Shown here piece by piece: positions 9,797 through 17,008 of a stretch of 17,589 bases of DNA. A model generated the notes under the pieces. That model did not search any database, had not been told where the DNA came from, and was given only the letters and a program-made list of their open reading frames with translations. Each line of letters opens with the position of its first letter. Positions within the stretch are counted from its first letter, which is position 1. Source of the stretch: an uncultured Collinsella sp. (GTDB lineage Bacteria > Actinomycetota > Coriobacteriia > Coriobacteriales > Coriobacteriaceae); contig UREE01000041.1 in the NCBI GenBank assembly GCA_900546825.1, positions 1-17,589 of the forward strand, given 5' to 3'. The position numbers were made by a program, and so were the translations under genes.

Positions 9797-10069
9797 TCAA
9801 CAGTAAAACGACAGCCCACCGGTTGTTTCTTTCCAGCGTTTGCAAATCAGCGCATGGTTAGATGAAACAAACTGCATGATATCGCGTAAATCCCGAGCAG
9901 GAATATCGCCCTTGTTATGGGCCAGCTTGCATCCGCCGGAGCGGGTAAGCCATATCTTGGTCGCCTCGGCGGTGGGGCGCTTGACCGCGATATGAACATG
10001 GACGGGCTCGCCGTTCTCCCCTGTCCAGAAAAAGATGATGTACGGCCCGAGTCGGAAAAGACTAGGCAT
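9797..10069 (-). CDS. DUF4160-type small protein
   Basis: 90 residues. The opening MPSLFRLGPYIIFFW, then GENGEPVHVHI, and a later segment with KLAHNKGDIPARDLRDIMQF match the DUF4160 pattern as I know it: a start like MPxI.R..G..I.., a HxHV-like strand, and a C-terminal helix ending near a conserved W. The biochemical role of this family is not established; it is often found in small two-gene modules listed as putative toxin-antitoxin systems. The start at 10069 is chosen because it opens with the family motif and overlaps the end of the upstream gene by 8 bases, which suggests coupling. A longer frame upstream would overlap that gene almost completely and is rejected. Confidence 0.85.
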   Translation of the reverse strand: MPSLFRLGPYIIFFWTGENGEPVHVHIAVKRPTAEATKIWLTRSGGCKLAHNKGDIPARDLRDIMQFVSSNHALICKRWKETTGGLSFYC

Positions 10070-10322
10070 AGACCCGTCCGCCTTCGTAAGCAAAACGCAA
10101 AATGAGCGGGGCGTTGTTGCGTACAAAATCATCGAGTTCTTTGAGGTCTGCTTCGCTAAAGCCCTCGTGCGACACCCAATTGAATGCCGGCAAGATGCAC
10201 TCCGCCGTGTCAAAACCCCAATCGCGCGGGCGCTCCACAACGACCTTCACCGTGTTGTCCTCACGGACTTCGGAATACGACACCTGCGTATCGTCCTCGA
10301 GGCGGACATATTCCCACATCAT
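10062..10322 (-). CDS. Small acidic partner protein of the DUF4160 gene
   Basis: 86 residues, MMWEYVRLEDDTQ onward; acidic, with an apparent beta-rich first half (EVREDNTVKVVVERP) and a helix at 56-68 (SEADLKELDDFVR). I do not recognise a named domain with certainty; similar small proteins occur beside DUF4160 genes. GGAG lies 7 bases before the first ATG at 10322, so that ATG is preferred over the second. It overlaps the DUF4160 gene by 8 bases, so the two are one transcription and translation unit. A -10-like TATACT lies about 36 bases upstream, just after dnaX. By analogy with paired small genes it may be the antitoxin-like partner, but this is inference from position only. Confidence 0.82.
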   Translation of the reverse strand: MMWEYVRLEDDTQVSYSEVREDNTVKVVVERPRDWGFDTAECILPAFNWVSHEGFSEADLKELDDFVRNNAPLILRFAYEGGRVYA

Positions 10323-10357
10323 AAGCTCGCTCCGTTCAAAGGGTTCTCTTCTTGAGC

Positions 10358-10366
10358 AGTATACCC
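10358..10366 (-). promoter_or_regulatory. Possible -10 of the two-gene DUF4160 unit
   Basis: GGGTATACT on the minus strand (TATACT, 5 of 6 matches) lies between the dnaX stop and the 86-aa gene and would give a leader of about 29 bases. No -35 is evident. The pair might otherwise be transcribed by readthrough from dnaX, after which no terminator is seen. Confidence 0.35.
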
Positions 10367-10376
10367 GCCCACACGG

Positions 10377-12881
10377 TTACTCCACCGGCTTGAAGATGGT
10401 GGACTGGCCGAAGACGCTGCGGATGAGGGCTTTGGCCTCGTCCTCGGTCTGCGGGATGCTCGGGGCTGCACCCTGATGGCCGAAGGGGCTGCCGGCGCCG
10501 GGGTTGGATTCCCAAGGAACTGCGGGGGCATCGCCGCTGGCGGTAGCAGACGTCGCGGCTGCGGGGGCCGCGGGAGCCTCAGGCGCAGTGGCGGACTTGG
10601 GCGCGGACGCCGCACCCGGCACGTCGAACGGAGGCAGATCGTTCCCACCAGCATCGGCAGCAAAACCGCCAACCATGGCGTCGTCGTAGGGTACCTGCTC
10701 GGATTCCCACGGTGCAGACGGCACGGACGGCTGAGCCTTGGGAGCGGACGCGCGCTCGGGAGCGCGGGGCGCAGGCTCGGTCGGGAGCTTGCCCGTGGCA
10801 GGAGCGCCGGCGGGATTGTCCGAGCGCAGCCAGGGGGCCTTGCCCAGGTCGGATGACTTGGGCGCGGGCGAGGCGGGCTTGGGCGCGGGTGTCGGAGCAG
10901 CCGGTTTGGCCGTGACGGGTTTAGGCGCCGACGGGGTCGGTGCCGCTACCGGTGCTGCTTTTGGCTGCGTTGCGCTGGCGCTCGAGGATGCAGGGGCCGC
11001 CGAGGACACGGGTTGCGGGTCCGCAGATACCGCAGCCCGTGCAGATGGAGAATGCTCCTCATGTTGAGGAGCCGGCGTGCCACCCCCATCCAGGACATAG
11101 TCGACGGTACGACGACCGAAGACCGCGCAGACCGTCGGCAGGACCACCGACTGCGTATCGGCGCGACCGAGCATCTTGATGGCAAAAGTCGAACCCGCGG
11201 GGAACGAGACCGTGAGCTTGGAGCCGTCGTCGGCCGTGGCGCGAGCGTTGAGCAAAAGCCCTGCGTAGGAAGCCTGACGCACCTTGACACGCTCGACAAC
11301 CTCGGCCCATTTGCGCTGCAGCTCTCCGGCATCCTCGACCGCGGGCGTCTCGGCAGTACCGGCGGCGGCAACCTGGGCGGCATTGTTGGACTGGGGCTTA
11401 GGTGCCGGAGCGGTGGCAGGCGCGGGGGCCGCAACGGGCTGAGGCATCGGAGCCGGCGCAGACTGAGGTGCAGGCGCTGCAGGCTTGGAAGCTAACACGG
11501 GCGCAGGCTGAGCCGCCGGAGCGGCAGCACCACGGTCCCAAGGCATACCGCCCTGGCGCGCGGACGTACCAGCGGGGGCAGCAGATGTCGCCGGAGCGGC
11601 AGCACGGGCGCCCGAAATGAGCGTCGGCTGCTGGGCAGCTGCGGGTACGGATGCTGCAGGCGCGGCGGCCTGAGCAGCAGCCACGCTCGCCGGTACCGCC
11701 GCATTAGCAACCATGGCCTCCAGACGTGCCACGCGCTCGGCCAATGCCTCAATCGTTAAATCAGCCTCGGGACGTGCCAGACGCGTGCAGGCAATCTCGA
11801 GCACCAGACGCACGTCGCTCGCGCCCCTCATCTCCAGTGCGGCATCGTCGAGCACTGTCAGCACACGGGCCAGGCGGTCGGCAGGATGCTCGCCAAAGGC
11901 AGCGGCCTCGGCAGCAAGCGCCTCGGCCTGTTCGGCCCCGCCCTCAAACAGCTCGGCACGGGCGCCGGCAACGCATGCCACGTACACGTCGCGCACGTGC
12001 GCCACCAGGTCGCGCGTCAGCTCCAGCAGATCGTTGCCTTCCTCGACCTGCGCGCGAATAAGCCCATACAGATCGGCGACATCACGATCGGCAATGGCGC
12101 GCGCAAACTCGCCCAGAATCTGGTCCGAAACCTCGCCTAAAAGCGAGCGGGCATCGTCCGCATGCACGGTGCCGTTGCCGAAGACGCTCAGCTGTTCCAG
12201 CATGGAGAGCGCGTCGCGCATGCCGCCCTTGGCGTGGCGCGCCACGATAGCCAGCGCCTCATCGTCGTAATCGAAGCCCTCCCGCTCGCACACGTATGCC
12301 AGGCGATGCTCAATATCCTCGTTGCCGATGCGATGGAAATCGAAACGCTGGCAGCGCGAGAGGATGGTCTCCAGAATCTTTTGCGGGTCGGTAGTGCACA
12401 GCACAAAGATCACGTGTGCCGGCGGCTCCTCGAGCGTCTTGAGCAGCGCGTTAAACGCCGCCGTCGTGAGCATGTGGACCTCGTCGATGATATAGATCTT
12501 GTACTTGCCGCGCACCGGGGCAAAGTTGACGGAGTTGATGATCTCCTCGCGCACGTTGTCCACGCCGGTACGGCTTGCGGCATCGAGCTCGTAGACGTCC
12601 GGATGGTTGCCCTCGGCAATGAGCTCGCACTCCTCACAGGTGCCGTCGGGCATGCAGCCGCTTGCACCCTCGGCGCGCGCTGCCTCGGCATTGCGGCACA
12701 GCAGTGCCTTGGCCAGAATGCGCGCCATAGTGGTCTTGCCCGTGCCGCGCGGTCCGCAGAACAGGTAGGCGTGGGACAGGCGCCCCTCGGTGATGGCGTG
12801 CTCGAGCGTCGAGACGATATGCTGCTGGCCCACCACGGAGTCGAAGGTGAGCGGGCGATACTTTCGGTACAACGATTCCAT
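10377..12881 (-). CDS. dnaX: DNA polymerase III subunit tau/gamma (clamp loader)
   Basis: 834 residues, longer than usual. This ATPase subunit loads the sliding clamp at replication forks. The AAA+ part holds Walker A GPRGTGKT (43-50), zinc-binding Cys62, Cys76, Cys82 and Cys85, Walker B IIDEVH (131-136), the SRC motif (175-177), and sensor 2 GGMRDALS (219-226). The clamp-loader oligomerisation domain extends to about 370. From about 395 to 515 and from 600 to 810 the chain is Ala/Pro-rich and probably disordered. Between them, about 518-595, lies a folded domain with WAEVVERVKVRQASYAGLL. The last 20 residues again look conserved. The start is MESLYRKYRP at 12881, preceded by GGGGGAG; an upstream extension of the frame is antisense to the neighbouring gene. 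No frameshift slippage signal was seen for a shorter gamma form. Confidence 0.98.
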   Translation of the reverse strand: MESLYRKYRPLTFDSVVGQQHIVSTLEHAITEGRLSHAYLFCGPRGTGKTTMARILAKALLCRNAEAARAEGASGCMPDGTCEECELIAEGNHPDVYELDAASRTGVDNVREEIINSVNFAPVRGKYKIYIIDEVHMLTTAAFNALLKTLEEPPAHVIFVLCTTDPQKILETILSRCQRFDFHRIGNEDIEHRLAYVCEREGFDYDDEALAIVARHAKGGMRDALSMLEQLSVFGNGTVHADDARSLLGEVSDQILGEFARAIADRDVADLYGLIRAQVEEGNDLLELTRDLVAHVRDVYVACVAGARAELFEGGAEQAEALAAEAAAFGEHPADRLARVLTVLDDAALEMRGASDVRLVLEIACTRLARPEADLTIEALAERVARLEAMVANAAVPASVAAAQAAAPAASVPAAAQQPTLISGARAAAPATSAAPAGTSARQGGMPWDRGAAAPAAQPAPVLASKPAAPAPQSAPAPMPQPVAAPAPATAPAPKPQSNNAAQVAAAGTAETPAVEDAGELQRKWAEVVERVKVRQASYAGLLLNARATADDGSKLTVSFPAGSTFAIKMLGRADTQSVVLPTVCAVFGRRTVDYVLDGGGTPAPQHEEHSPSARAAVSADPQPVSSAAPASSSASATQPKAAPVAAPTPSAPKPVTAKPAAPTPAPKPASPAPKSSDLGKAPWLRSDNPAGAPATGKLPTEPAPRAPERASAPKAQPSVPSAPWESEQVPYDDAMVGGFAADAGGNDLPPFDVPGAASAPKSATAPEAPAAPAAATSATASGDAPAVPWESNPGAGSPFGHQGAAPSIPQTEDEAKALIRSVFGQSTIFKPVE

Positions 12882-12893
12882 GGGTGCTCCCCC

Positions 12894-12902
12894 GGGTATA
12901 CT
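12894..12902 (+). promoter_or_regulatory. Possible -10 of the YcxB-like gene
   Basis: GGGTATACT (TATACT, 5 of 6) lies about 95 bases before the ATG at 12997, within the divergent promoter region shared with dnaX. No -35 at the usual distance. It also lies within 13-21 bases of the dnaX start, so it may overlap dnaX regulation. Confidence 0.3.
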
Positions 12903-12996
12903 GAGTTTTGTTGCCGCGACGGCCATGCGGTCGCACGGCATACTGCATTCATAATAACCCGTACGGCGAGCCCGCCGCGATAGGAGTCCAAAGAGC

Positions 12997-13722
12997 ATGG
13001 CAGACGCAGAGAGTAACCTCGTTCCCTCCGAAGCAGCCGACCAGATCGAGGTCGCGCTCGAGGAGCAGGCAGCAGCCGATGACGGCATCCTGTACCTCAA
13101 CGAGTACCAGTACGAAAACGACCTCGTCACCGACTTCGCCCGTCTGGTCGCCTCGCCCAGGCGTCGCGGCTCGCTGTATGTCGCCGCGGCAATTGCCGCG
13201 CTGCTGGGCGTTGGCATGCTGGTGGCCGGCGGCAACTGGATCAAGTTTGGCGTCGTCCTGATCGTGTTCGGCGCCTTTTTGGCCTGGTGGAGCAAAAACC
13301 TGCACCACACGCTCGCCCGCGACTTTATCGATGCCGTCGAGGCCGACGAGTCCATGGGCGGCCGCTATCGCCGCGTCGCCGCCAACGAAGACGGCCTGAT
13401 GGTCTGGGGCAAGAGCGGCAAGTCGCAGTTCTTCCCGTTTGAGAAGCTCGACCACGTGCTCGACGGCGAGCGCATCTTTGTTGCCATGTTCGCCGACCAG
13501 GGCGTGACGATCCCCAAGGACACCTTTGTTCGCGGCGATGCCGAGCAGTTTGGCCCCTTCCTGAAGGCGCGCATCAACAAAAAGCTCCGCATCGAGACCA
13601 AGAAGAAGAAAATGAAGGCCGAGAAGGCTGCCGCCGAGGCCAAGCAGGGCGACAAGGCCGACAAACCCCAGGGCGACAAGGGCAAGCAGCGCAAGCAGAA
13701 GAAGAGCAAGAAGAGGCGCTAG
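12997..13722 (+). CDS. YcxB-like membrane protein with Lys-rich tail
   Basis: 241 residues. The N-terminal 58 residues are acidic (including LEEQAAADDG). Two membrane helices follow at about 59-78 and 81-98, then a globular part at 100-193 with the YcxB-type pattern RYRRVAANEDGLMVWGKSG and FFPFEKLDHVLDGERIFVAMF. The last 48 residues are strongly basic (about half Lys or Arg) and probably disordered; they could bind RNA, DNA or acidic lipids. YcxB-like proteins are of unknown function. GGAG lies 10 bases before the ATG. The gene is transcribed away from dnaX and is followed by the hairpin at 13751-13790. Family assignment rests on the pattern alone. Confidence 0.82.
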   Translation: MADAESNLVPSEAADQIEVALEEQAAADDGILYLNEYQYENDLVTDFARLVASPRRRGSLYVAAAIAALLGVGMLVAGGNWIKFGVVLIVFGAFLAWWSKNLHHTLARDFIDAVEADESMGGRYRRVAANEDGLMVWGKSGKSQFFPFEKLDHVLDGERIFVAMFADQGVTIPKDTFVRGDAEQFGPFLKARINKKLRIETKKKKMKAEKAAAEAKQGDKADKPQGDKGKQRKQKKSKKRR

Positions 13723-13750
13723 GCTGGCCGACACCGAAGGTGCCTCGTCC

Positions 13751-13790
13751 CGCGCCCGATTCCGGGTCGGGGCGCCTGAAATCGGGCGCG
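13751..13790. terminator. Strong hairpin between converging genes
   Basis: CGCGCCCGATT and AATCGGGCGCG form an 11-bp perfect stem around an 18-base GC-rich loop, between the end of the YcxB-like gene and the end of the 219-aa exported protein gene. There is no T-tract on either side, so this may slow or block transcription from both sides or stabilise the 3' end. The terminator role is inferred from position. Confidence 0.4.
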
Positions 13791-13827
13791 CGTACTGCCG
13801 ATGGACCCGTTTTGCCTAACTCTCGAG

Positions 13828-14487
13828 CTATTTCACTTCAAACCTTAAGAGCCTTCGCTCCGGCAGATCGGTCATCTTCATCGTGTAAGTCCCGGGAAAT
13901 GCTTTCTCAAAACGGACGGTTTCGTAATCTTCGAAATAGTCGTTGGTGTTTTGCATCATAAATGGGACGAGCAACTCGTTTTCTGCCCCAACCTCCACGG
14001 CAAACGCAGCAGAGCCGCCAAGGACCGGCATGGCTTGCGTTATCAGATCGGTATTGACTACAAAATCATAGTTTGGCGCAGACTCCGGAACCAGATGCCA
14101 AACATACGCTTTGATTCCACCGTCGATATTATCCCTATTTCTGACACGCATCTTTACGGCGATAACGCACGTGATGTCGGCATCCTTCAGTCTCGTTTTC
14201 GTATCCACGGTGCCATATTTTGAATAATCGTCATGTGCTCGTTTGAGATACTCGCGCGGCGTGAGTAGTTCTGCTCCATCTATGCAAAACGAATACCCAT
14301 CAGTCACCACATCCTTCGATCCCAGAAACGCTCCATCCATCGAGAGCCATTCGCCCTCCGCGTAATATTTCTCAGGAATGACTGTCCGATTCCTGTTAAC
14401 GACGCTCACCCTCATGCCCGCAAGGCCGGTAGCAGCACAGCAAAAAAGCGCGAGCGCCGATCTTCTCGTCCACAGGGTCTTCTTCAT
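13828..14487 (-). CDS. Exported protein encoded with the ABC transporter, unknown function
   Basis: 219 residues. The N-terminus MKKTLWTRRSALALFCCAATGLAG is a signal or anchor sequence: charged start, TRRSALALF resembling a twin-arginine signal, then a hydrophobic stretch. No lipobox is clear. The mature part has short beta-type stretches, EGEWLSMDGAF, a Gly-rich GGSAAFAVEVG and a C-terminal FEKAFPGTYTMKM. It resembles small exported proteins of DUF5027/5028 type found beside ABC exporters, but I am not sure of the family. A start codon GTG at 14496 overlaps the ATPase stop; the ATG at 14487 is preferred because AAAGG lies 11 bases before it and the signal sequence begins there. It is the last gene of the ABC operon, so it is probably a partner, substrate or immunity-type protein. 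Confidence 0.8.
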   Translation of the reverse strand: MKKTLWTRRSALALFCCAATGLAGMRVSVVNRNRTVIPEKYYAEGEWLSMDGAFLGSKDVVTDGYSFCIDGAELLTPREYLKRAHDDYSKYGTVDTKTRLKDADITCVIAVKMRVRNRDNIDGGIKAYVWHLVPESAPNYDFVVNTDLITQAMPVLGGSAAFAVEVGAENELLVPFMMQNTNDYFEDYETVRFEKAFPGTYTMKMTDLPERRLLRFEVK

Positions 14488-14492
14488 CGCGC

Positions 14493-15137
14493 TCACGACC
14501 TTTCCCGAACTTCCACAACGGCACCGTCGCGCATGCAGTAAACCCGATCGGCCAGCTCCTCGAGCACCTCTCCGTCATGGCTAGACAGAAGAACCTCGCG
14601 ACCCGTTGATGCCGCCATCGCCACAACACGCTTGAGCATTTCCACGCCTGCTTCGTCGAGGGCATTCGTTGGTTCATCGAGAACAAGCAGCTTCGGCTTT
14701 TCCATAATCGCCGCAGCTATCCCCAGACGCTGCTTCATCCCAAGCGAGTATGCTCGGAACTTCTTTTTTTCGTCTGCATCGAGCCCCACGAGCCGCAGGG
14801 CGGAGCGAATGTCTTCGTGGGTGGCAACGCCCTTGATTTGAGCTATGAGTTCCAGATTGTCGTAGCCAGACAGATAACCTAAAAAGGAAGGAGCCTCTAT
14901 CAACATCCCAAGACTCGGCGGAAACGAGATATCCGCCCCAAGTCTTTGACCATCGATAATGATCTCGCCCTCGGTAGGTCTAATCAATCCGCAGACCGCT
15001 CGCATAAGCATGGTCTTGCCCGAACCGTTTATCCCCTGAAGCCCGACCACAGTCCCAGGATCAACCTCGATAGACACGTTGCGCACGACATCGTTTTTGC
15101 CCATGCGCTTCGATACGTCCCTAACGATCACACTCAT
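14493..15137 (-). CDS. ABC transporter ATP-binding protein
   Basis: 214 residues, single nucleotide-binding domain. Walker A GINGSGKT (35-42), signature YSLGMKQ (about 130-136; the LSGGQ equivalent is the SLGMKQ form typical of BcrA/NatA-like ATPases), Walker B LLVLDEPT (150-157), and the switch His at about 187 in SSHDG. These are complete, so it should hydrolyse ATP and power the two permeases. The start at 15137 overlaps the permease stop (ATGA) and has AGAGGGAC upstream. Cytoplasmic face of the membrane. The subfamily points to export of lipids, drugs or peptides rather than uptake, as no substrate-binding protein is encoded nearby. Confidence 0.96.
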   Translation of the reverse strand: MSVIVRDVSKRMGKNDVVRNVSIEVDPGTVVGLQGINGSGKTMLMRAVCGLIRPTEGEIIIDGQRLGADISFPPSLGMLIEAPSFLGYLSGYDNLELIAQIKGVATHEDIRSALRLVGLDADEKKKFRAYSLGMKQRLGIAAAIMEKPKLLVLDEPTNALDEAGVEMLKRVVAMAASTGREVLLSSHDGEVLEELADRVYCMRDGAVVEVRERS

Positions 15138-15970
15138 ATCTTGTCCCTCTTTTCGATAAGGTCGGCCCTTCGAAACCACAGTCCACCCAACGATAGGCAT
15201 AACGACATAATCACGATTGAAAACAAGCCACTCGAGCCCGTCGCAATTCCTTCTTTGACGATTCCATCCCAGCGCAACAGCATCAAGGCATTTCCCAGCA
15301 GCGCCCAATGCCGCGCATATGCCGAACAGATCAGGTAGCTCATTACAACCGCAAATGAAACTGACGGCCCAAGCACAAGCCCAACCGTTGCCTGCACAAA
15401 CGCAAGCGCCTCAAAAGCAAGAAAGAGGCCTGCGAAAAACGGCAGTGCACCTGCTTCGCTCGCCTTGAGAAACCACGGCGCCAAATTAGCCAGCTGAAGC
15501 GACTCGCCGTGGATGACCGCGCTGAACGAGGCGCTCACCATCAAGCTCCAAATCACAACAGAGCAAACCACCACGAGCAGCGAAAATGCCGTTATCGCCG
15601 CCACTGAGATAAAACGCGAGACCCACCAAAGGGTTCTCTCCTGGCATCGGACAAGCGTTTGCAAACCAAACCCGTGCAACGATTCGGCGGGATAATCGAG
15701 TGTTGCATAGAGAATAAGCAGAATGAGAAATAGCCATCCTAGCGGAGGCACAAACATGACCCCGGGCCTAGGCTCAAACGGAGCAGATCCGGCAAACACG
15801 AGCGCAAGATTGTCCGCAAACCCCAAGGTATCCGTCCTGACCCCATACACAGAAGACAAACCGTAGGCGTACACCAGGTTCGCAACGGTCACTGCCGCAA
15901 TCGCAATAAAGGTAATGATGTTCTTCTTCAAAACGGTCCTCAGGTCCGCGGTGACCAGCCTAAACAGCAT
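15134..15970 (-). CDS. ABC-2 type transporter permease (second)
   Basis: 278 residues with about six membrane helices, at roughly 19-36, 75-91, 118-142, 176-200, 204-217 and 248-265, the usual number for an ABC-2 half. The N-terminal LFRLVTADLRTVLKKN is the short cytoplasmic helix seen in such permeases. The start ATG at 15970 overlaps the upstream permease stop (TGATG), with AGGTGG before it; a GTG eight codons upstream is less likely. Together with the other permease it forms the membrane pore. It has no signal sequence and no substrate can be inferred. Confidence 0.9.
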   Translation of the reverse strand: MLFRLVTADLRTVLKKNIITFIAIAAVTVANLVYAYGLSSVYGVRTDTLGFADNLALVFAGSAPFEPRPGVMFVPPLGWLFLILLILYATLDYPAESLHGFGLQTLVRCQERTLWWVSRFISVAAITAFSLLVVVCSVVIWSLMVSASFSAVIHGESLQLANLAPWFLKASEAGALPFFAGLFLAFEALAFVQATVGLVLGPSVSFAVVMSYLICSAYARHWALLGNALMLLRWDGIVKEGIATGSSGLFSIVIMSLCLSLGGLWFRRADLIEKRDKI

Positions 15971-16851
15971 CAGACCACCTCGCGTCTTTTCCACGCCCCA
16001 GAAAAAGCCAATGAAGCAAGGGTCAATAATATGATTTCCGCAAAACCGGCTCGAATGTCTGGCCAGCTATTCAGCGATTCCGACCTGATGCTGTTGAGGA
16101 TATTGCAGTTAAACCCCACACAAGCCATTACGCCGAAGATCCAGCCATTTGCAAAATGCCACGCAACCATTAGCAGATACGGGACAATTATCGCTTTGAC
16201 TCTGCTACGAAACAAAATTGAGAAGCCAGCTACAGCCATGGATAAAGTCCCGAGCGTGACAGCATCGAACAGCGTGTATGCGAGCACATATGACAAAGGA
16301 TGCGAATAAAATAGACCGGAGAAGTAGCTATGCAGGTAAAGTCCTACGTAAGTCGACTCATCGACCCGAGGAAGATACGCAGGAAAAAGCATCGAGACGA
16401 TCAGGAAATTGACGAGCAGAGGAATGGCAGTCACTGTAAACGCGGAGAGGAAAGCAGACAGCATCTTTACGTTCACGTACGCCTTTCTGGAAACGCGCGT
16501 GCATATCTGCATGTCATAACCACTCAAACGCTCAAAGAGGCACGACCAAGATCCAGCCGACATTGCAAGCAGGGGCAGTGCATAGAAAAACACCGACGCA
16601 GACAGTGGCGCGTTCGCGCTCACAACAATCCAGTTACCGAAGCTGCTTTCACGTGTTTGACCGAGATAATTTTTGGCTTGCACGCCAACGCCGTAACCAA
16701 AAGATAACAGTTGCTTGCGCTCAGTCTCGAGCGTCCACCATGCCTCAATGGCAACCGCCATCGAAATTACAGTCGCCAAAATAAGAGCCAGCGCAAATAA
16801 AGGGTTTCCAAATATCTTGGATAACTCGTGTCGTAATAGATTTCCATTCAA
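15970..16851 (-). CDS. ABC-2 type transporter permease (first), TTG start
   Basis: 293 residues with six likely helices, at about 17-37, 83-103, 129-156, 187-214, 219-243 and 269-286, and the N-terminal LLRHELSKIFGNPLF that is typical of ABC-2 permeases. The first codon must be TTG at 16851: an in-frame TGA lies three codons before it and the next Met is at residue 31, inside the first helix. AGGAGG sits 10 bases upstream and supports the TTG. An overlapping ATG frame near 16858 does not give the permease sequence. It is the first gene of the ABC operon, downstream of the LuxR-type gene. Confidence 0.9.
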   Translation of the reverse strand: MNGNLLRHELSKIFGNPLFALALILATVISMAVAIEAWWTLETERKQLLSFGYGVGVQAKNYLGQTRESSFGNWIVVSANAPLSASVFFYALPLLAMSAGSWSCLFERLSGYDMQICTRVSRKAYVNVKMLSAFLSAFTVTAIPLLVNFLIVSMLFPAYLPRVDESTYVGLYLHSYFSGLFYSHPLSYVLAYTLFDAVTLGTLSMAVAGFSILFRSRVKAIIVPYLLMVAWHFANGWIFGVMACVGFNCNILNSIRSESLNSWPDIRAGFAEIILLTLASLAFSGAWKRREVV

Positions 16852-16861
16852 GCGACATCAC

Positions 16862-16867
16862 CCTCCT
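16862..16867 (-). promoter_or_regulatory. Ribosome binding site that supports the TTG start
   Basis: AGGAGG on the minus strand, 10 bases before the TTG at 16851. Without it the unusual start would be hard to defend; an ATG between the site and the TTG is in another frame. Confidence 0.65.
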
Positions 16868-16967
16868 ATTGGCCAGGCCGAGCAGCAGCACTCGATCTCG
16901 CCCCAATCAAAAGCGGTTAACAATGCGTCGACGCACGGCAACCTTTGCATGAATGGAGAAAGATGTC

Positions 16968-17008
16968 TGTAAACACTCGCTATTGAGTTGATAATCCAGG
17001 CGTTTACA
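16968..17008. repeat. TGTAAAC/GTTTACA inverted repeat between regulator and ABC operon
   Basis: TGTAAAC at 16968-16974 and GTTTACA at 17002-17008 are inverse complements separated by 27 bases. The right arm overlaps the stop codon of the LuxR-type gene. It lies about 120-150 bases upstream of the permease start, where a regulator could bind. Seven-base arms could also arise by chance. Confidence 0.35.

Noticed and set aside
10070..10240. An N-terminal extension of the DUF4160 gene
   Set aside because: It would overlap the 86-residue gene almost entirely; the family begins at the MPSLFRLG start.
12882..13355. An upstream extension of the dnaX frame by 158 codons
   Set aside because: It lies antisense to the YcxB-like gene; the DnaX family sequence begins at MESLYRKYRP (12881), which also has a ribosome binding site.
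16708..16858. A frame beginning ATG-TCG near 16858, just after the AGGAGG site
   Set aside because: It gives no ABC permease sequence; the TTG frame has the helices and the usual ABC-2 N-terminus.
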